In this document: positions 1 through 12,176 of the stretch, piece by piece | How the letters are laid out: every line of letters starts with the position of its first letter | How positions within the stretch are numbered: position 1 is the first letter of the stretch | Source of the DNA: Prostheceraeus crozeri | Lineage: Eukaryota > Platyhelminthes > Polycladida > Euryleptidae | Reading direction: 5' to 3' | DNA: 64,000 bases | NCBI GenBank assembly: GCA_907163375.1 | Contig: CAJQUW010000467.1 | Coordinates: 1-64,000 of the forward strand | Notes under the pieces: generated by a model | The model's input: only the letters and a program-made list of their open reading frames with translations | The model's database searches: none | What the model was told of the DNA's origin: nothing | Made by a program: the position numbers and the translations under genes

Positions 1-518
1 TATGGCCACCTTGTATATTACATGCACATGTACAATTATACATGTACTCATTTTAGGAGATAGGATGAATGTATATGTTAATTAACAATCTTGAATTGCA
101 CATGCATAAATATTATGCAAATATGATACAGTGCAATAATACTGATAATTATTGCTGCTGCTGTAAATGAAAACCAACAATTTTCTAAAAAGTACTTTAA
201 AACTGACCTTACAGTAAGTGAATTTTGCCCAAATTTTTACTGAAACTTTAACATACATATAAAATAAAGGACACAAAAAAATTAAACTTCTGTCTTCCTC
301 ATTTTAGGAGATATAAAAATAAGATAATATGAGGCTCTGTGCCCCCCCCCCCCCCGGTCATGATAGGATTAAAGTAGTCATGCATCTGAAAGAATACACA
401 AACGCAGTTCAGTTATACCTAAGTTGCATTAAGTGTAGCTCTTAAAGTCTCAATCCTATTGAATCATCAAAAACTCTGATATTTTAAGAAAATAGTTTAA
501 TATATAAAAATCGTCTTT
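1..518. other. 3' flank of gene 1, no gene seen
   Basis: AT-rich sequence downstream of the gene 1 stop codon. It holds a run of 14 C (342-355) and a possible variant poly(A) signal for the minus strand (ATTAAA at 496-501), which is very close to the stop. No coding region is apparent. Confidence 0.4.
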
Positions 519-1192
519 TCATCGAAATGCAGGAGGTATTAAAAAGGGCTTTGGGACGGAGTCCAGCTCACAGAGTTTCGTTCGAATCTTTTCTTTGTCG
601 ATCAAGGAGAGAAGCTTTGGTTCAGAAATGCGGGATGTCGTACTGGCTAATGACAATGACGAACCTGTCGTATCGTGTCTTTGCCGTCGTCGGACACCAT
701 TGTCAATCTCTGGGATCGCCCATGGTGAAAGTCTACCTGCGATTGGAGGAAGAGGTGGAGAAATCATCCCACTGTCATGAGACTTTATGGAAGGGTCTGT
801 CTTAGCCTCCACGAGAGAAACATCGGTGATTTCGGATTTCGTGAAGGTAGCAGATTCTGGAGAGGTATTTCGATCAACCGCCAGACTGAGTCGTGCAGTG
901 TCTGGATCAACCGTCAGCTGATTATCAAGCGGAGAACTTCTCTCAGTAATGCAGTCTTCTGAATCAGTATTGATCATCTTCAGATCTTCAATGAGCTTGC
1001 ACGTTTCCATGTGGGCAATCAAGAGATCACTGTCGTCCTCTGTAGGAGTCTTCGACCAATAGCGGTTCGAGATCTGTTCTCTGAGACGTCGGAGATCGCG
1101 ATATAGAGATGCATTGGTTTCGTAGCGTGGTGATGGAAGAATGTCGTCGTGGTAGGTGGTGACTGGTTGATTTGGGCAGACGCAGTATTGTT
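519..1192 (-). CDS. Gene 1 terminal exon (LAS2/C18orf54-like? uncertain)
   Basis: This is the last coding exon of a minus-strand gene, 674 bp, ending in TGA at 519-521. The open frame runs further upstream only from a TTG, while a good acceptor (polypyrimidine then TTGCAG) lies just before 1192, so I start the exon there. It begins with two bases of a split codon, which matches the one leftover base of the exon at 28106-28381. It encodes about 224 residues: a Cys-containing start (EQYCVCPNQP), a predicted helix rich in Leu and Arg (LYRDLRRLREQI), then a long polar Ser/Thr/Asp stretch and a basic C-terminus ending IPPAFR. No enzyme motif, signal peptide or membrane segment is visible. I do not recognise this exon by itself; the family guess rests on the first exon. 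The function is unknown. Confidence 0.6.
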
Positions 1193-1313
1193 CTGCAATG
1201 AAAATATATTCATCAGAAGTTGGTGAAAGTAAAGTCGACAATAAATACTACAATCGACAACCGCACTTATAGGAGAAAATAAAAGCAGAATTAAGAAAAT
1301 TGCCGTAGGGATT

Positions 1314-1826
1314 GCATGATTAAATAATTCTATTGACAAACATGTTTCAATAATCGCAAAGTTCCATCATCAGTGAACAGCAAAAGTGATACATGCGCAA
1401 AACACATCCGAAAGTTCATTCAAAAGGAGCGGCAGCAAAAATAGCAACAACAAGGAAAAACAACTAAAATAACAACAACTGATCTGTCTGTATGTGAGTA
1501 TTCATGGGCTTCATATTTTGGTTCTTGTAAGATCTTGTCAGTAAAGCCAACTATATACCAATCATACTCGTATTGTAGAAGCTTTGCAAATGAAATCTTA
1601 CAAGAACCAAAATGTGAAGCCCATGAATACTCATATACAGATCGATCAGTTGTTTTTATTTTAGTTGTTTTTCTTTGTTATTGCTATTTTTGCTCGCTGT
1701 CCTTCCGAATGAACTTTCGGATGTATGTAAGTCTTTGCGCATGCATCACTTTTGCTGTTCACTGATGATGGTACGCTTCGAGTATTGAAACATGTTAGTC
1801 AATAGAGTTAATTATTTGATCATGCA
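1314..1826. repeat. Long inverted repeat (fold-back), arms about 220-230 bp
   Basis: The left arm (about 1314-1533) is repeated in reverse complement as the right arm (about 1596-1826) with scattered differences and small indels. Both contain the block CATCATCAGTGAACAGCAAA and the inner block ATTCATGGGCTTCA. The spacer is about 62 bp. It lies in the gene 1 intron just upstream of the terminal exon. No transposase is seen; it is probably a non-autonomous fold-back element or an old inverted duplication. Confidence 0.85.
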
Positions 1827-4800
1827 AAAGCATAATTCTACATCAGAAGCTCCTTCCCGGTTGATGGGAGCTTCATACTCGTAGAAAGAGTAGAAAAATA
1901 TTCATTTAATTCTTCTTTTGAGAAAGTCTGGATTCATTTCTTCTACAACTGAGGAGTTTTTCTTTTTGAGTTACTCTTTCCTCGGAGCTAACTTAATAAT
2001 GTGGCTTTATCAATCGTAATTGGATTTTAATAATCATGTCAGATTAGCTTCATCGCTTTCTAGCGGTAAAAAAACAATGTCTAATGACATAAATAGCAAG
2101 AGGGAAATTGGTTTCCTGTTTGAGTTGAACTTAACTGAACAACAATTGATAAGCAAAGAAGTATTGATTTGTCTTTCATTTACCTTAATTTCCCGCCAAT
2201 GTTTGTGTTATTCAATAAGTACACTTGCGAAGAATTTCGATTTACAGTCTGTCAAACTGACAATATTCATTTAAAGTTATAGCAATAAAATAGAAATAAA
2301 AGTCAACTTTTATTGCTCACCGACTATGATTTAACGTATCAACAAAAATGGCTACATTTACTTCACTATACTGTTGAGTTTGCATCCAAATTGAAATTTA
2401 CTCTGTCGTAAATGCGATATTTGTTCAGTCTCATTTGACTATTTGCAAGATAAGCCGATATTTATATCAGTGTGAAGTTGACGCGCAATAATCGTGGAAC
2501 CTCAGAAACTCAACAAACACAGCCCATACTATTCAAACTGTTCGGAACATCAACATCAGAAATAGGTCGTTTACGCTTTAATAATTTAGTGAAGGATAAA
2601 AAGCACATTGCTTGCATTAAAGCCATGTTTAAAAGGTTAAGGCCAAAAGCAATTATTGCTAAAATTTTTTTTATTTCAAACAACTCGTTTATGCAAACTA
2701 ATGGAAATTGGCTTTGATAAGTGTTAATTAGCTTTCATAAGAGCCGTCACTGGACGAATTTGATAGTCATTAAATTGCAATCATATTCATGAACTTCTAG
2801 GCTTACACATCAATGTAAGACACAAAGTTACTACAGTCATTCAGAATCTTTCTACGAGATATAAGCCCTAAGGTTTCTATTATCAATTAAACAAAAATCG
2901 CGCTTTTCATAGCGTACATGTAGGTTTACATGTGGTCTTTATACTGCGTTTTCAAGCATGGTTTTACAACTATCCTTTTGAATCAATCCTTCAGCGATTT
3001 TTAAAACTTCCCATGAGGATGACAGGCGCCTGGAGATTTTATTCACCAACGAGAACAATATAACTACAACATGAACCAGCAATAGGCCTGCTATCGCCTA
3101 TAGACTGCCGGATGAGAAGGTTTAATATACCATCAACTGAGTTGTAGCTGTCAAGGAAAATGCATGCATGATGTATACGACATAGCTGACTTATGAATGA
3201 GACACGTTATTGACATTATAGACGCCACTATATCTCAGACAAGGTGAAGCTGCCGAATCATTTGATGCATCCGCAAGTATATTCGTAAAACGATATAAAA
3301 TGCCTGAATATACAATGCATGTATACCAAAACGAGGTAAATTACATGGACATGTATGTGTAGACGATCAAGTTTCAAAACATTCAGGCAATAGGTTATTC
3401 TTTTAAACCACGAATTTGCTAGCTCAAGGACATTGCCCTCCGACTAGGCTGTAGGTTTCTGATCAAACAAACGCTATAATATTTGAAGAAGTTTCTGGCA
3501 CATAATACAATCATTATCTATCTACACGCGTGGTATGCAAATTATCGATTGCAATTAAAAAATCCAGCCAGAACCATGCGGTAAATAGCACTGATTACAG
3601 AGCGATTTGACCTACTTTTTCATACAAAAATTCTCTTCGAGACTTTAGGCCCATTGCCAATTACCATTCCTACCTATTTTATGACAGGCAGTCTTGCCAC
3701 AAATGTGCAACAATGCGCTTCTCTTGCACAGCATGACCAAAGCTAATGGAATAACCAGTGTGCTTTACAATTATGCATCGCGACCCACTCAAAAAGGAAA
3801 CGATTGTGGCCTGTACATGACTGACTATTCAGCAGAATCTTGACACATTTATTGAAGGGCGGATGATGAGCCAGTTAAACTCTACACTTTCAAATGACTA
3901 AACACACAATTTCAATCCGGTAATACGATAATGGGTCGCGAATCTGCTACGTATACATCAACCGCCCGACACTGACCCGCCTCTACAACACACGTGGATT
4001 TAAACGTAGAATCTAAGATAAATAATTCAACTTCACGTTTGCTTGTGTAAAAAAGCGGATAATCAAATTTCATTTTTGAGTGACATGTGGCCCACCATTA
4101 CACCTTTTAACTGACTTTCTGCTCGTTCTACGTGTAAGATTGAAGTGTGTGAGGATTCAATGACTTAAATGTCTTCTAAAATGTGCATTTGACATCTGCA
4201 ATTTAATCGCTTGTAAATTAAATGATTACAGGATTAAAATGCAACAAGCTAGAACAATCGTGTAAAATATAATCAGATTAGAAGTTAGAACAAAAGCCGA
4301 TTAAGAAGTTATCGCCGTCTTCAAAAAATATTTGTCACGGTTCGTGAGAGTTCATGATAGAACTTCAGGAGCTTTAGCAAAAACGAAGCTCTTTAGGAAA
4401 AGAACACAGGAATCTGAATGCAGAGTCACTTGCAAACGGGCCGGGTGGGTTGCAGACCGGAGCTGGACGGATGTTGTAGAACTTAATTCCCCTTTATTTT
4501 CAACCTTGCTCCTTCACTTTTGAATTTCCTTGTTAATTGTGCGGATAATCACAATTACAAAAAACAGAATATTTCTCCGACCAATAGATCTGTTAAAACA
4601 ATAAATTCCCCCACATTTCGACTTGGCTTGAACACGGAGTATGCAACACAAAGCCCAAAATTTTGAATTAATCTCAGTTAGTTCAGCATTTCGGCTGACT
4701 GTCCAGTTTTCAGATTTCTATGCAAGATAGTCCCATTAATAAAGATGGATTGATAGAATGTCTATCCCGAACATGTTGGCAAACTAGTGATGAGTTATTC

Positions 4801-5871
4801 CTTACGTAATTATCGTGTCCTAGTCCTTACTGTGCGCTTTGATTCACCCGTGTAAAAGGAGTCGATAAATTTACAATTAATTTGATATGCACATCCGTTA
4901 ATGCCCCAATCCACCCAATCACCAGCTAATCAAAACGTGTAGTCTTCTTTCAAACAGAATCTATCCTTCTAAGATTGAAGAGATGTTGACAGATTGAGTG
5001 ATTTGAAACTGATGCACTTTTTTCTCGTGGACCTTACTTGTCTAACTTGAATTTCCGATAAATAGTGCTGTCGAGTGATACGTGTGAGATGATCCCTCAA
5101 TCCAGGTTTGACTATCATTCACGACGAACACTTTTAGCGATTTTTGAATCAAAGAATTCCACTATAGCTTCGTGTGTAAAGACGTGTCTTTGCTTACATC
5201 TTGTAAACTGACTAAGACATCATTTTCAACCGTCAGGGTGACTCACAGAAGTGTGTGAAAATACTTGAATCAACATCCGGACCTTCTAAGAGACCAGAAA
5301 CATGTGGTGAGACGTTTTGTTGTCAAATACTTCAAATATTTTCTCTTGCATCTCTCCGGGAATGAAAAGTGGGTCAACTTGCTCCGTCTTCCCTACAAGT
5401 TTCAGCAGCTTATTAAATTTCTTTAATTAATTTAATAATTAATTTTCTCACTAAATTTCTTCAGCAACTCTTCACATTTCCTCATCTAAGTTTCATTTCA
5501 CGTTTGTGCATGTGTGAAAAAGGAAGCATTCATCTATAACTTTTCAACTGTTAAATGATGAACAATTCAGTCGGCATACTTCGATGTGTTCAAGAGATTT
5601 ACATTCACTGGTGCAGAACAATGCTATACATTGGCCCAGTTTGATTTATGGCTTGACTTCATTCTGCAATTTGACAAAATACATAACTACTGTGACAGTG
5701 AGAAAACAAGTCTTCCTGCAGCTACGCGAGGAATAGACTATAGTAGATGTAGGATAATGCTACGCGTTTAAAAGCTATGAGGAAATTCTCAAGAATTTCT
5801 CCGTTGACACAGCGATAGACTTCACATACGAGAAACCAGAGTCACATGAGGACCTAATGAACGGCTGCCTC
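1827..5871. other. Gene 1 intron, nothing recognised
   Basis: AT-rich intronic sequence. Only short open frames with no recognisable protein features occur (for example 2472-2717 and 4332-4523). I see no repeat structure, tRNA or splice-bounded coding exon. Confidence 0.5.
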
Positions 5872-6370
5872 GTAGTCCGGCAGCCAGAACGAGTTTCTGC
5901 AGGGAACGAGGCCGAAAATAAGACTTTTACAGAATGTTGTACACCGCATGCGTCCCATGAATCTACGTGTCTACCGAGCTCTATCTGGTTCCTTTTCATG
6001 TCAGATGGATTCAAAGAAGAGCAAATGTTTATCCAAGAAGATGCAGATTGCAGTATTTAGCAAAAATAAAAATTTCTATGTTTTCCATGATTTCTCTGCT
6101 GCCGACATTAGGAAGCTTGCCAGACCTGAATGCGTTTAGCTTCATAAACAAGGTTGCATAAACATGATAGGAAATGACATGAAGACATTCCTTGTAAAAT
6201 GTTGTGATTCTGGGCTCAGTAGGACTACTCTTCACTTAATCATAGAAACCATAGAAAATTCCATTTTTGCCAAAAACTGCGCTGACATGTTTTTTTATTT
6301 GATTTTGTCTGACACGAATATGAACTCATTAGAACTCGGCAGACGTGCCGATTCGAAGTAGGAATAGGTT
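5872..6370. mobile_element. Body of an inverted-repeat element (left terminus plus interior)
   Basis: The left terminus (about 5872-5950, starting GTAGTCCGGCAGCCAGAACG) is the reverse complement of the 76-bp unit tandemly repeated at 6371-7627. The interior 5950-6370 is recognisably homologous to the interior of a second copy at 49785-50476 (shared segments such as CATGATAGGAAATGAC and AGAACTCGGCAGACG). It is therefore one member of a dispersed family with terminal inverted repeats of about 80 bp and no visible coding capacity. Its right terminus has been amplified. Confidence 0.8.
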
Positions 6371-7627
6371 GTACATCATTCTGTGAAAGTCTCATTGTCG
6401 GCCTCGTTCCCTGCACAAACTCGTGCTGGCTGCCGGACTATGAGGTGTACATCATTCTGTGAAAGTCTCATTGTCGGCCTCGTTCCCTGCACAAACTCGT
6501 GCTGGCTGCCGGACTATGAGGTGTACATCATTCTGTGAAAGTCTCATTGTCGGCCTCGTTCCCTGCAGAAACTCGTGCTGGCTGCCGGACTATGAGGTGT
6601 ACATCATTGTGTGAAAGTCTCATTGTCGGCCTCGTTCCCTGCACAAACTCGTGCTGGCTGCCGGACTATGAGGTATACATCATTCTGTGAAAGTCTCAAT
6701 GTCGGCCTCGTTCCCTGCAGAAACTCGTGCTGGCTACCGGACTATGAGGTGCACATCATTCTGTGAAAGTCTCATTGTCGGCCTCGTTCCCTGCAGAAAC
6801 TTGTTCTGGGTGCCGGAATATGAGGTGTACATCATTCTGTGAAAGTCTCATTGTCGGCCTCGTTCCCTGCAGAAACTCGTGCTGGCTGCCGGACTATGAG
6901 GTGTACATCATTCTGTGAAAGTCTCATTGTCGGCCTCGTTCCCTACCGGACTATGAGGTGCACATCATTCTGTGAAAGTCTCATTGTCGGCCTCGTTCCC
7001 TGCAGAAACTCGTGCTGGCTACCGGACTATGAGGTGTACATCATTGTGTGAAAGTCTCATTGTCGGCCTCGTTCCCTGCACAAACTCGTGCTGGCTACCG
7101 GACTATGAGGTGCACATCATTCTGTGAAAGTCTCATTGTCGGCCTCGTTCCCTGCAGAAACTCGTGCTGGCTGCCGGACTATGAGGTGTACATCATTCTG
7201 TGAAAGTCTCATTTCCGGCCTCGTTCCCTGCACAAACTCGTGCTGGCTACCGGACTATGAGGTGCACATCATTCTGTGAAAGTCTCATTGTCGGCCTCGT
7301 TCCCTGCAGAAACTCGTTCTGGCTGCCGGACTATGAGGTGTACATCATTGTGTGAAAGTCTCATTTCCGGCCTCGTTCCCTGCACAAACTCGTGCTGGCT
7401 ACCGGACTATGAGGTGCACATCATTCTGTGAAAGTCTCATTGTCGGCCTCGTTCCCTGCAGAAACTCGTGCTGGCTGCCGGACTATGAGGTGTACATCAT
7501 TCTGTGAAAGTCTCATTTCCGGCCTCGTTCCCTGCAGAAACTCGTGCTGGCTGCCGGACTATGAGATGTACATCACGCTGTGAAAGTCTCATTTTCGGCT
7601 TCATTACCAGCAGAAACTCGCTCTGGG
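6371..7627. repeat. Minisatellite, 17 copies of a 76-bp unit
   Basis: Successive units beginning GTACATCATT or GCACATCATT recur every 76 bp (6371, 6447, 6523 and so on). I count 17 occurrences of the GTGAAAGTCTCAT core; one unit (about 6900-6957) lacks 18 bp. Diagnostic variants (TGTCGG or TTCCGG; GCAGAA or GCACAA; GCTGCC or GCTACC) alternate in units 11-16, indicating a 152-bp dimeric higher-order repeat. The unit equals the right terminal inverted repeat of the element described at 5872-6370. The last unit is diverged and truncated. Confidence 0.95.
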
Positions 7628-9501
7628 AAATCTGCGGTCAGAGCTGCAACCTTCATGTACAGCCGGTTAATACATAGCGTACATACATTTACCGACTGCG
7701 ACAGCTGCCTCGAAAAGAGTGGGCTTAAATCCATCCAAGTGTATTTTCTAATGTCTACATATTTGACAGTTGGAATTCCAAACCCTACTTTTTGATGATA
7801 CTTTAAGAAAAATTTCCCTTATGTGCTTTCGAAGATTACTTTCATGCCCTTAATTTTCAAAATTGATGGTTAAGCCTGACAGTGTTATGGTAGGGCCTGG
7901 TCACCATTTTCAGCTGAAGATTATATATCTGTTTCATTGTAAAATGAAGTAAGCGTTTTGAAGAGGTTTTAGTGACACCTTGTAAGGAGAGGGTTGAACG
8001 AACGAAAATCTGCCCATGACCATTTTTGGAAGCAGGCAACTGAAGTCATAGTATTTACAACTTTCCTCGCTATGATTGGTCATAGCGATTTCTCGTAATT
8101 TGCCACAGTTTTATTATTAAGCCAAACTCATGTCTGCAGAAGTGCATCCAAGAGACATAGCAATAAAAGCCTTTTCAATGTTTCTTGAAAATAATTGAAT
8201 GATGAAGCATCATTTTTTCATCAAGTTTCCTGTTTTCTATTGAAATCAACTGATCAGCTAAATTTAGCTTATAAAGTTTCATAACCTTATAAAGTTTCAA
8301 ATCATCTTTAGGAGTTCTTGATGGGATGCTGATGGGGGTTGATCGGATTTGGGAAAGTTATCAAATCTAGGGCCAACATTTACTACCGGAATGAAGTTTC
8401 CCAATTTTGCTGATTTCCTTGAGACGAAAGTGAGTAGATGAAAAAAGTAAGTAGCTAAATAACACTGAAAATATAAGCGTTATATGAGAAGGATTGCTTC
8501 ATGTCACGCATCGTAGTCGCTCAATCATCCCTCACATTCGTGAAATTAGTCTCCGCAGCCATTATTATCACGCCATCTCATCTTATCTCATGCTTTATGA
8601 ATTGACATTTTTTGAAAGCAGAACAGTTGTGTGTCGGATATGAAGTATTAAAGCCAAGGATACTGACTATTCTTATGATTGACTTTGGTTTTGATAATAT
8701 AAATTGACTAAAAATATCTTCGCAATCTCCGTTCACAACTGCGTCCGAAGTGGCTGTCAACAGATAAACTGATTCTGATCTTCTTCAGGAGACTGCCTTT
8801 TGGTTTCCTATATTGCGTTTGCAACTGCCGGAAGTTACAGCTGCTGCTCATTATTCTATTCTTTCCTTCGTAACTGACATTGTGAAGTTTAAGCCAATAA
8901 AACGATTCATAATTCTACCACGGGGAAGACAGATGAAGAATTGACAGCTTCAAACTTTATCCTGCAACATCCTGTAGAGTGTCTGAGGGAAACGTGAATG
9001 ATACACAACTGGTGCTTGAGCAGAGATGGAGACATTTCATCCATTATAAATGTTTTCACTGAAATTTACTTTGTAGTCGTCAATGCAGAGGTTTCTGCCA
9101 GATATCTGCCTCACGGATGCTTCACGAAACGAGTATAGTAAACAGATGGCGGTTCTGAAGTCAGGATATCTTCTCTACACGTTCTGAATGGAGAATTTTC
9201 GTCAAAAGAAGTTCAAACATCAATCAAATTGCTCCTTAAGTTCCACGAAAAACAATTCAGTGGTCTCTTTTATCATGTATCTGTCGCGTGGATATCTGTT
9301 TTTTAAGACGAAAGATGCAAACACTTTCCTCCTAAATTCGTGCACGAGGAAGCAACTATTGCAAACTATTCTGCGACCTCCAGATGTGTAGAGTTTCCGG
9401 TGTTTCGCTTCTTAATTTTCCCTGCTCTCATTTTCCAGGTAGAAAGTACAATTTAGTTTTTTGGTCGCATTTTTTGGAAACTGATTCTTAATTTCCGTGG
9501 C
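7628..9501. other. Gene 1 intron, nothing recognised
   Basis: No repeat, RNA gene or plausible exon seen. The open frames at 7857-8039 and 8578-8760 are short and featureless. Confidence 0.45.
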
Positions 9502-10135
9502 ATTCAATTCCCGTTACTTTTGGATTATCTCCCCCACGTTTTCAAATTTGTTTAAAATCCGTAAAAATGAACCAAACGTCACAAAACTTCAGAGACACGT
9601 GCCCAATCACATTTTATACCAACATACAAAGATTTATTCAGATCGGATGAGTATCTTTTGCATTAGAGACGATGACGTGAAGTGTAGCGATGTCAACAGC
9701 TTGATCCGACTTCGTCTGTTCGACGCATTATTGCTACTCGTGTTCTCTCTCCCTCTTCGTGTCATCAATGCTATTTGAAATCTTCCCGCGACCTCTACCT
9801 TGCCATACCTCTTTTAACTTGGGTATATTAAAGGAAGGGATGTGGTTTGGGGCACCATCACTTCAAGAGTTGTCGCGGCATAACTTTGCTGACCCAGTGC
9901 TATCTGCTCAGACGATGAGGTTAGGCGAAGTCAGATCAAGCTGCTGAGATCGCTACAGTTCACCTTATCGTCTCTAATGCAAATAGTACTTGCCCGATTT
10001 GCATACATTTTGGCATGCGGGTAGAAAGCATGCTGAAGTTCGTGTCTCTGAAGTTTCGTGCGGTTGGCTCATTTTTACGGATTTTAGACAAATCTGAAAA
10101 TGCGGGGGAGATGACCCATAAGTACCCAATTCCCC
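9502..10135. repeat. Fold-back element, arms about 220 bp
   Basis: The left arm (about 9502-9725) and right arm (about 9918-10135) are inverted copies with moderate divergence. Both share TAAAATCCGTAAAAATGA and GAAACTTCAGAGACACG-like blocks, and inner blocks around CAGCTTGATC. The spacer is about 190 bp. Short open frames inside (9497-9778 and 9759-9947) fall across the arms and are not considered genes. Confidence 0.8.
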
Positions 10136-10278
10136 ATCATTACATGCATCTTGAAAATGTTGCTTACCTATTGAATCTCAAGATGCGAAACTCCGATATC
10201 GATGCCTGTGATTTATAGGAGACTTTATCAAGTTTGCACTTATATATCTCTGCTACGATTTAGAATGATTTAATAGTT

Positions 10279-10426
10279 ACTTACGCTACTAGTGCAAAAT
10301 ATCCATCTTTATTGCTTTCTTCGAGGTCAACATATCTATGCACGAGCCCGAAGGGCGAGGGCATAGAATGTTGATCGAGGAGAAAGCAGAAGATGGATAT
10401 CTTTGCACGAGTTGTGTAGGTAATTT
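10279..10426. repeat. Short palindromic element with GC-rich centre
   Basis: About 60-bp arms flank the centre GAGCCCGAAGGGCGAGGGC. The arms contain ATATCCATCTT and its reverse complement, and the outer ends (TTAC...TAC and GTAGGTAA) also pair. It would form a nearly continuous hairpin. A differently armed palindrome with a similar centre lies at 58215-58337. Confidence 0.8.
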
Positions 10427-11458
10427 TATTTTTCACCGATATCATGACCATCATGAGTAATCTAATCTATGGTGAAATAATAAGCAGGTTTTATATAATT
10501 CAATCGCATATATCAGTATAGAAATCTATAATTCAACCAGTGCAATAATGAAAATGCAGTAATCTGCTTTACAGGTAAAATAAAGTGACAGGATATCTAC
10601 ATTATACGAACGGTGAAAAACAAAGAAGAATCTGTTTGTCTATCGTTTCCGAGGGGAAAATTAATAATAGTGATTTTTATAGACCTGCATTTTTTTCGAT
10701 ATACTTCTCCGATCAGCAAATTAAACTGCGGAAAAAAGAATATCATAACCGCGGTCCAGAGGTCTGTTATCTACGAAATTTTCAATCTGCGTGCGTGTGT
10801 TGTTTTTGTCTAATGAGCTATGTAACTCAAGCTTAGTGAATATAATAGGAAATAGTAATTACTGAAGCTTAAAATGAATTTACCATTCCCCATCAGCAAT
10901 TACGCTAGGTTACAATTAATACCCAACTGGCATGTTGCAGCTTACACATCAGTGCTCATTATTTGATTGGTTACGGACAAATAAGAAGCAAATAATTTCA
11001 AGCTTGAAAATTCTATCTATCCTTTACGCTATCTTTACTTTAATAGTGCTAATTACTGTCAATAGGTCTAGAATATCTTTAATAGTTTTTACAGTTCAAG
11101 TAGTTCTAATTCTGCTTCATTAAACCGGTGATTCCGCAACTAGTTATCACTTGCCACTTCACAGAACAGCTTTATTATAACTTTGAATGCAATTCTATTT
11201 CTTTCATGATATCACAATACTGCAACGTCCTGGAAACCTTTGGTTGATATCGCTTCTTTGATGATTTACAAAACTTACATTAACTTAAGGTCAATGATTC
11301 TGAGAGCCTGACATTTGATGCCATAAAACGGCAATAATTCACACGAAATAAAGTCATCTTAACGCTTCTGAAAAAAGTTTGAATTAATGAAGTAAATGCA
11401 TCAACACGATGCGTCCTGAAGAAGTAAGACGACAGACCGTTCAAATCAACAAACAGCA

Positions 11459-11509
11459 AAAGAGAGAGAGAGAGAGAGAGCGAGAGCGAGAGAGAGAGAG
11501 AGAGAGAGA
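11459..11509 (+). repeat. (GA)n microsatellite at the 5' boundary of the LINE
   Basis: About 25 GA repeats with two CG-containing interruptions. The tract ends exactly where the LINE leader begins, and similar (GA)n tracts follow the two LINE-type 3' ends at 17200 and 18169. Confidence 0.95.
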
Positions 11510-11596
11510 TCAATGTTTGCTTGACTAACTAAAGGACGGAGATCGGTCAAAATCAACGTATCACTGAATTCTCAATCTTTCAAATTACATTTACAG
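11510..11596 (+). repeat. LINE leader, copy 1 of an identical 87-bp direct repeat
   Basis: From TCAATGTTTG to CATTTACAG, base for base identical to 16617-16703. Here it is followed by C and the ORF1 ATG at 11598. It probably serves as 5' untranslated region. Confidence 0.95.
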
Positions 11597-11597
11597 C

Positions 11598-12176
11598 ATG
11601 TCAACGATCGTCGATACTCAACCTCGTTCCCCAACCAAGGAAGATGAGGAAGTTGGATTCATCGCGAAAGAAAACTGTGTGTGTGGCAAAGTTGAGGTAT
11701 CTGAGGAGACATTGTTTTGTGACAAATGTAAGCGAGACTTTCACCTTTCATGCACAAAACTCCCTGCTTACGAACTCGTGAAGTACAATAAAAAGAACTT
11801 GTATAAGAGAAAGTTCGCATGTGAGGCCTACATAAGGAGCGCACATCCCACTGAACTACAACATTATCTACATTTAACAGCCAAAGTATCGAAGAAGGAA
11901 GAATCTAGTGAATTGGTTCGTTTAAGACAAGAACTTGACGAGGAAGTACGGAAGGCAAATCAAGCTGATCGATTGAAGCAAGAAATCGAAGAATTCCGAC
12001 TGAAGACTGAAGAAATGAAGGAGACTTTGCGAATAAGAGAGCAGAGAATATATGAGTTGCTGAAAACAATCGGTGAATGTGAGCGCAATTTGAGTCAACA
12101 AGAAGAGAAAATCGAAGAATTAAAGAACGAGACAAGAGAAGCGAAAAAACAAAACTGTGACACCAAGATGGGCTGA
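11598..12176 (+). CDS. LINE ORF1, N-terminal part: PHD-like zinc finger and coiled coil
   Basis: This ORF starts at an ATG two bases after the leader repeat. Residues 27-52 hold a Cys/His cluster (CVCGK, FCDKCKRDFHLSC) with the CxC, CxxC, HxxC spacing of a PHD-type zinc finger, and roughly residues 95-190 form a Glu/Lys/Arg-rich coiled coil. Known LINE ORF1 proteins bind the element RNA and form ribonucleoprotein; PHD-bearing ORF1s are described in CR1-like LINEs. The frame stops at 12176 just after an A-rich stretch (GCGAAAAAACAAAAC), and the protein continues in the next frame at 12157-12708. That indicates a one-base indel in this copy or programmed frameshifting. The first reading seems simpler, because the second frame has no ATG near its start. 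Confidence 0.8.
   Translation: MSTIVDTQPRSPTKEDEEVGFIAKENCVCGKVEVSEETLFCDKCKRDFHLSCTKLPAYELVKYNKKNLYKRKFACEAYIRSAHPTELQHYLHLTAKVSKKEESSELVRLRQELDEEVRKANQADRLKQEIEEFRLKTEEMKETLRIREQRIYELLKTIGECERNLSQQEEKIEELKNETREAKKQNCDTKMG

Noticed and set aside
6839..7051. 70-codon frame with repeated protein segments
   Set aside because: It is a translation artefact of the 76-bp minisatellite.
12141..12160. AAAAAAC as a -1 programmed frameshift site in LINE ORF1
   Set aside because: The heptamer is not positioned X XXY YYZ in the ORF1 frame and the needed shift is +1 (or -2), so a simple indel is at least as likely.
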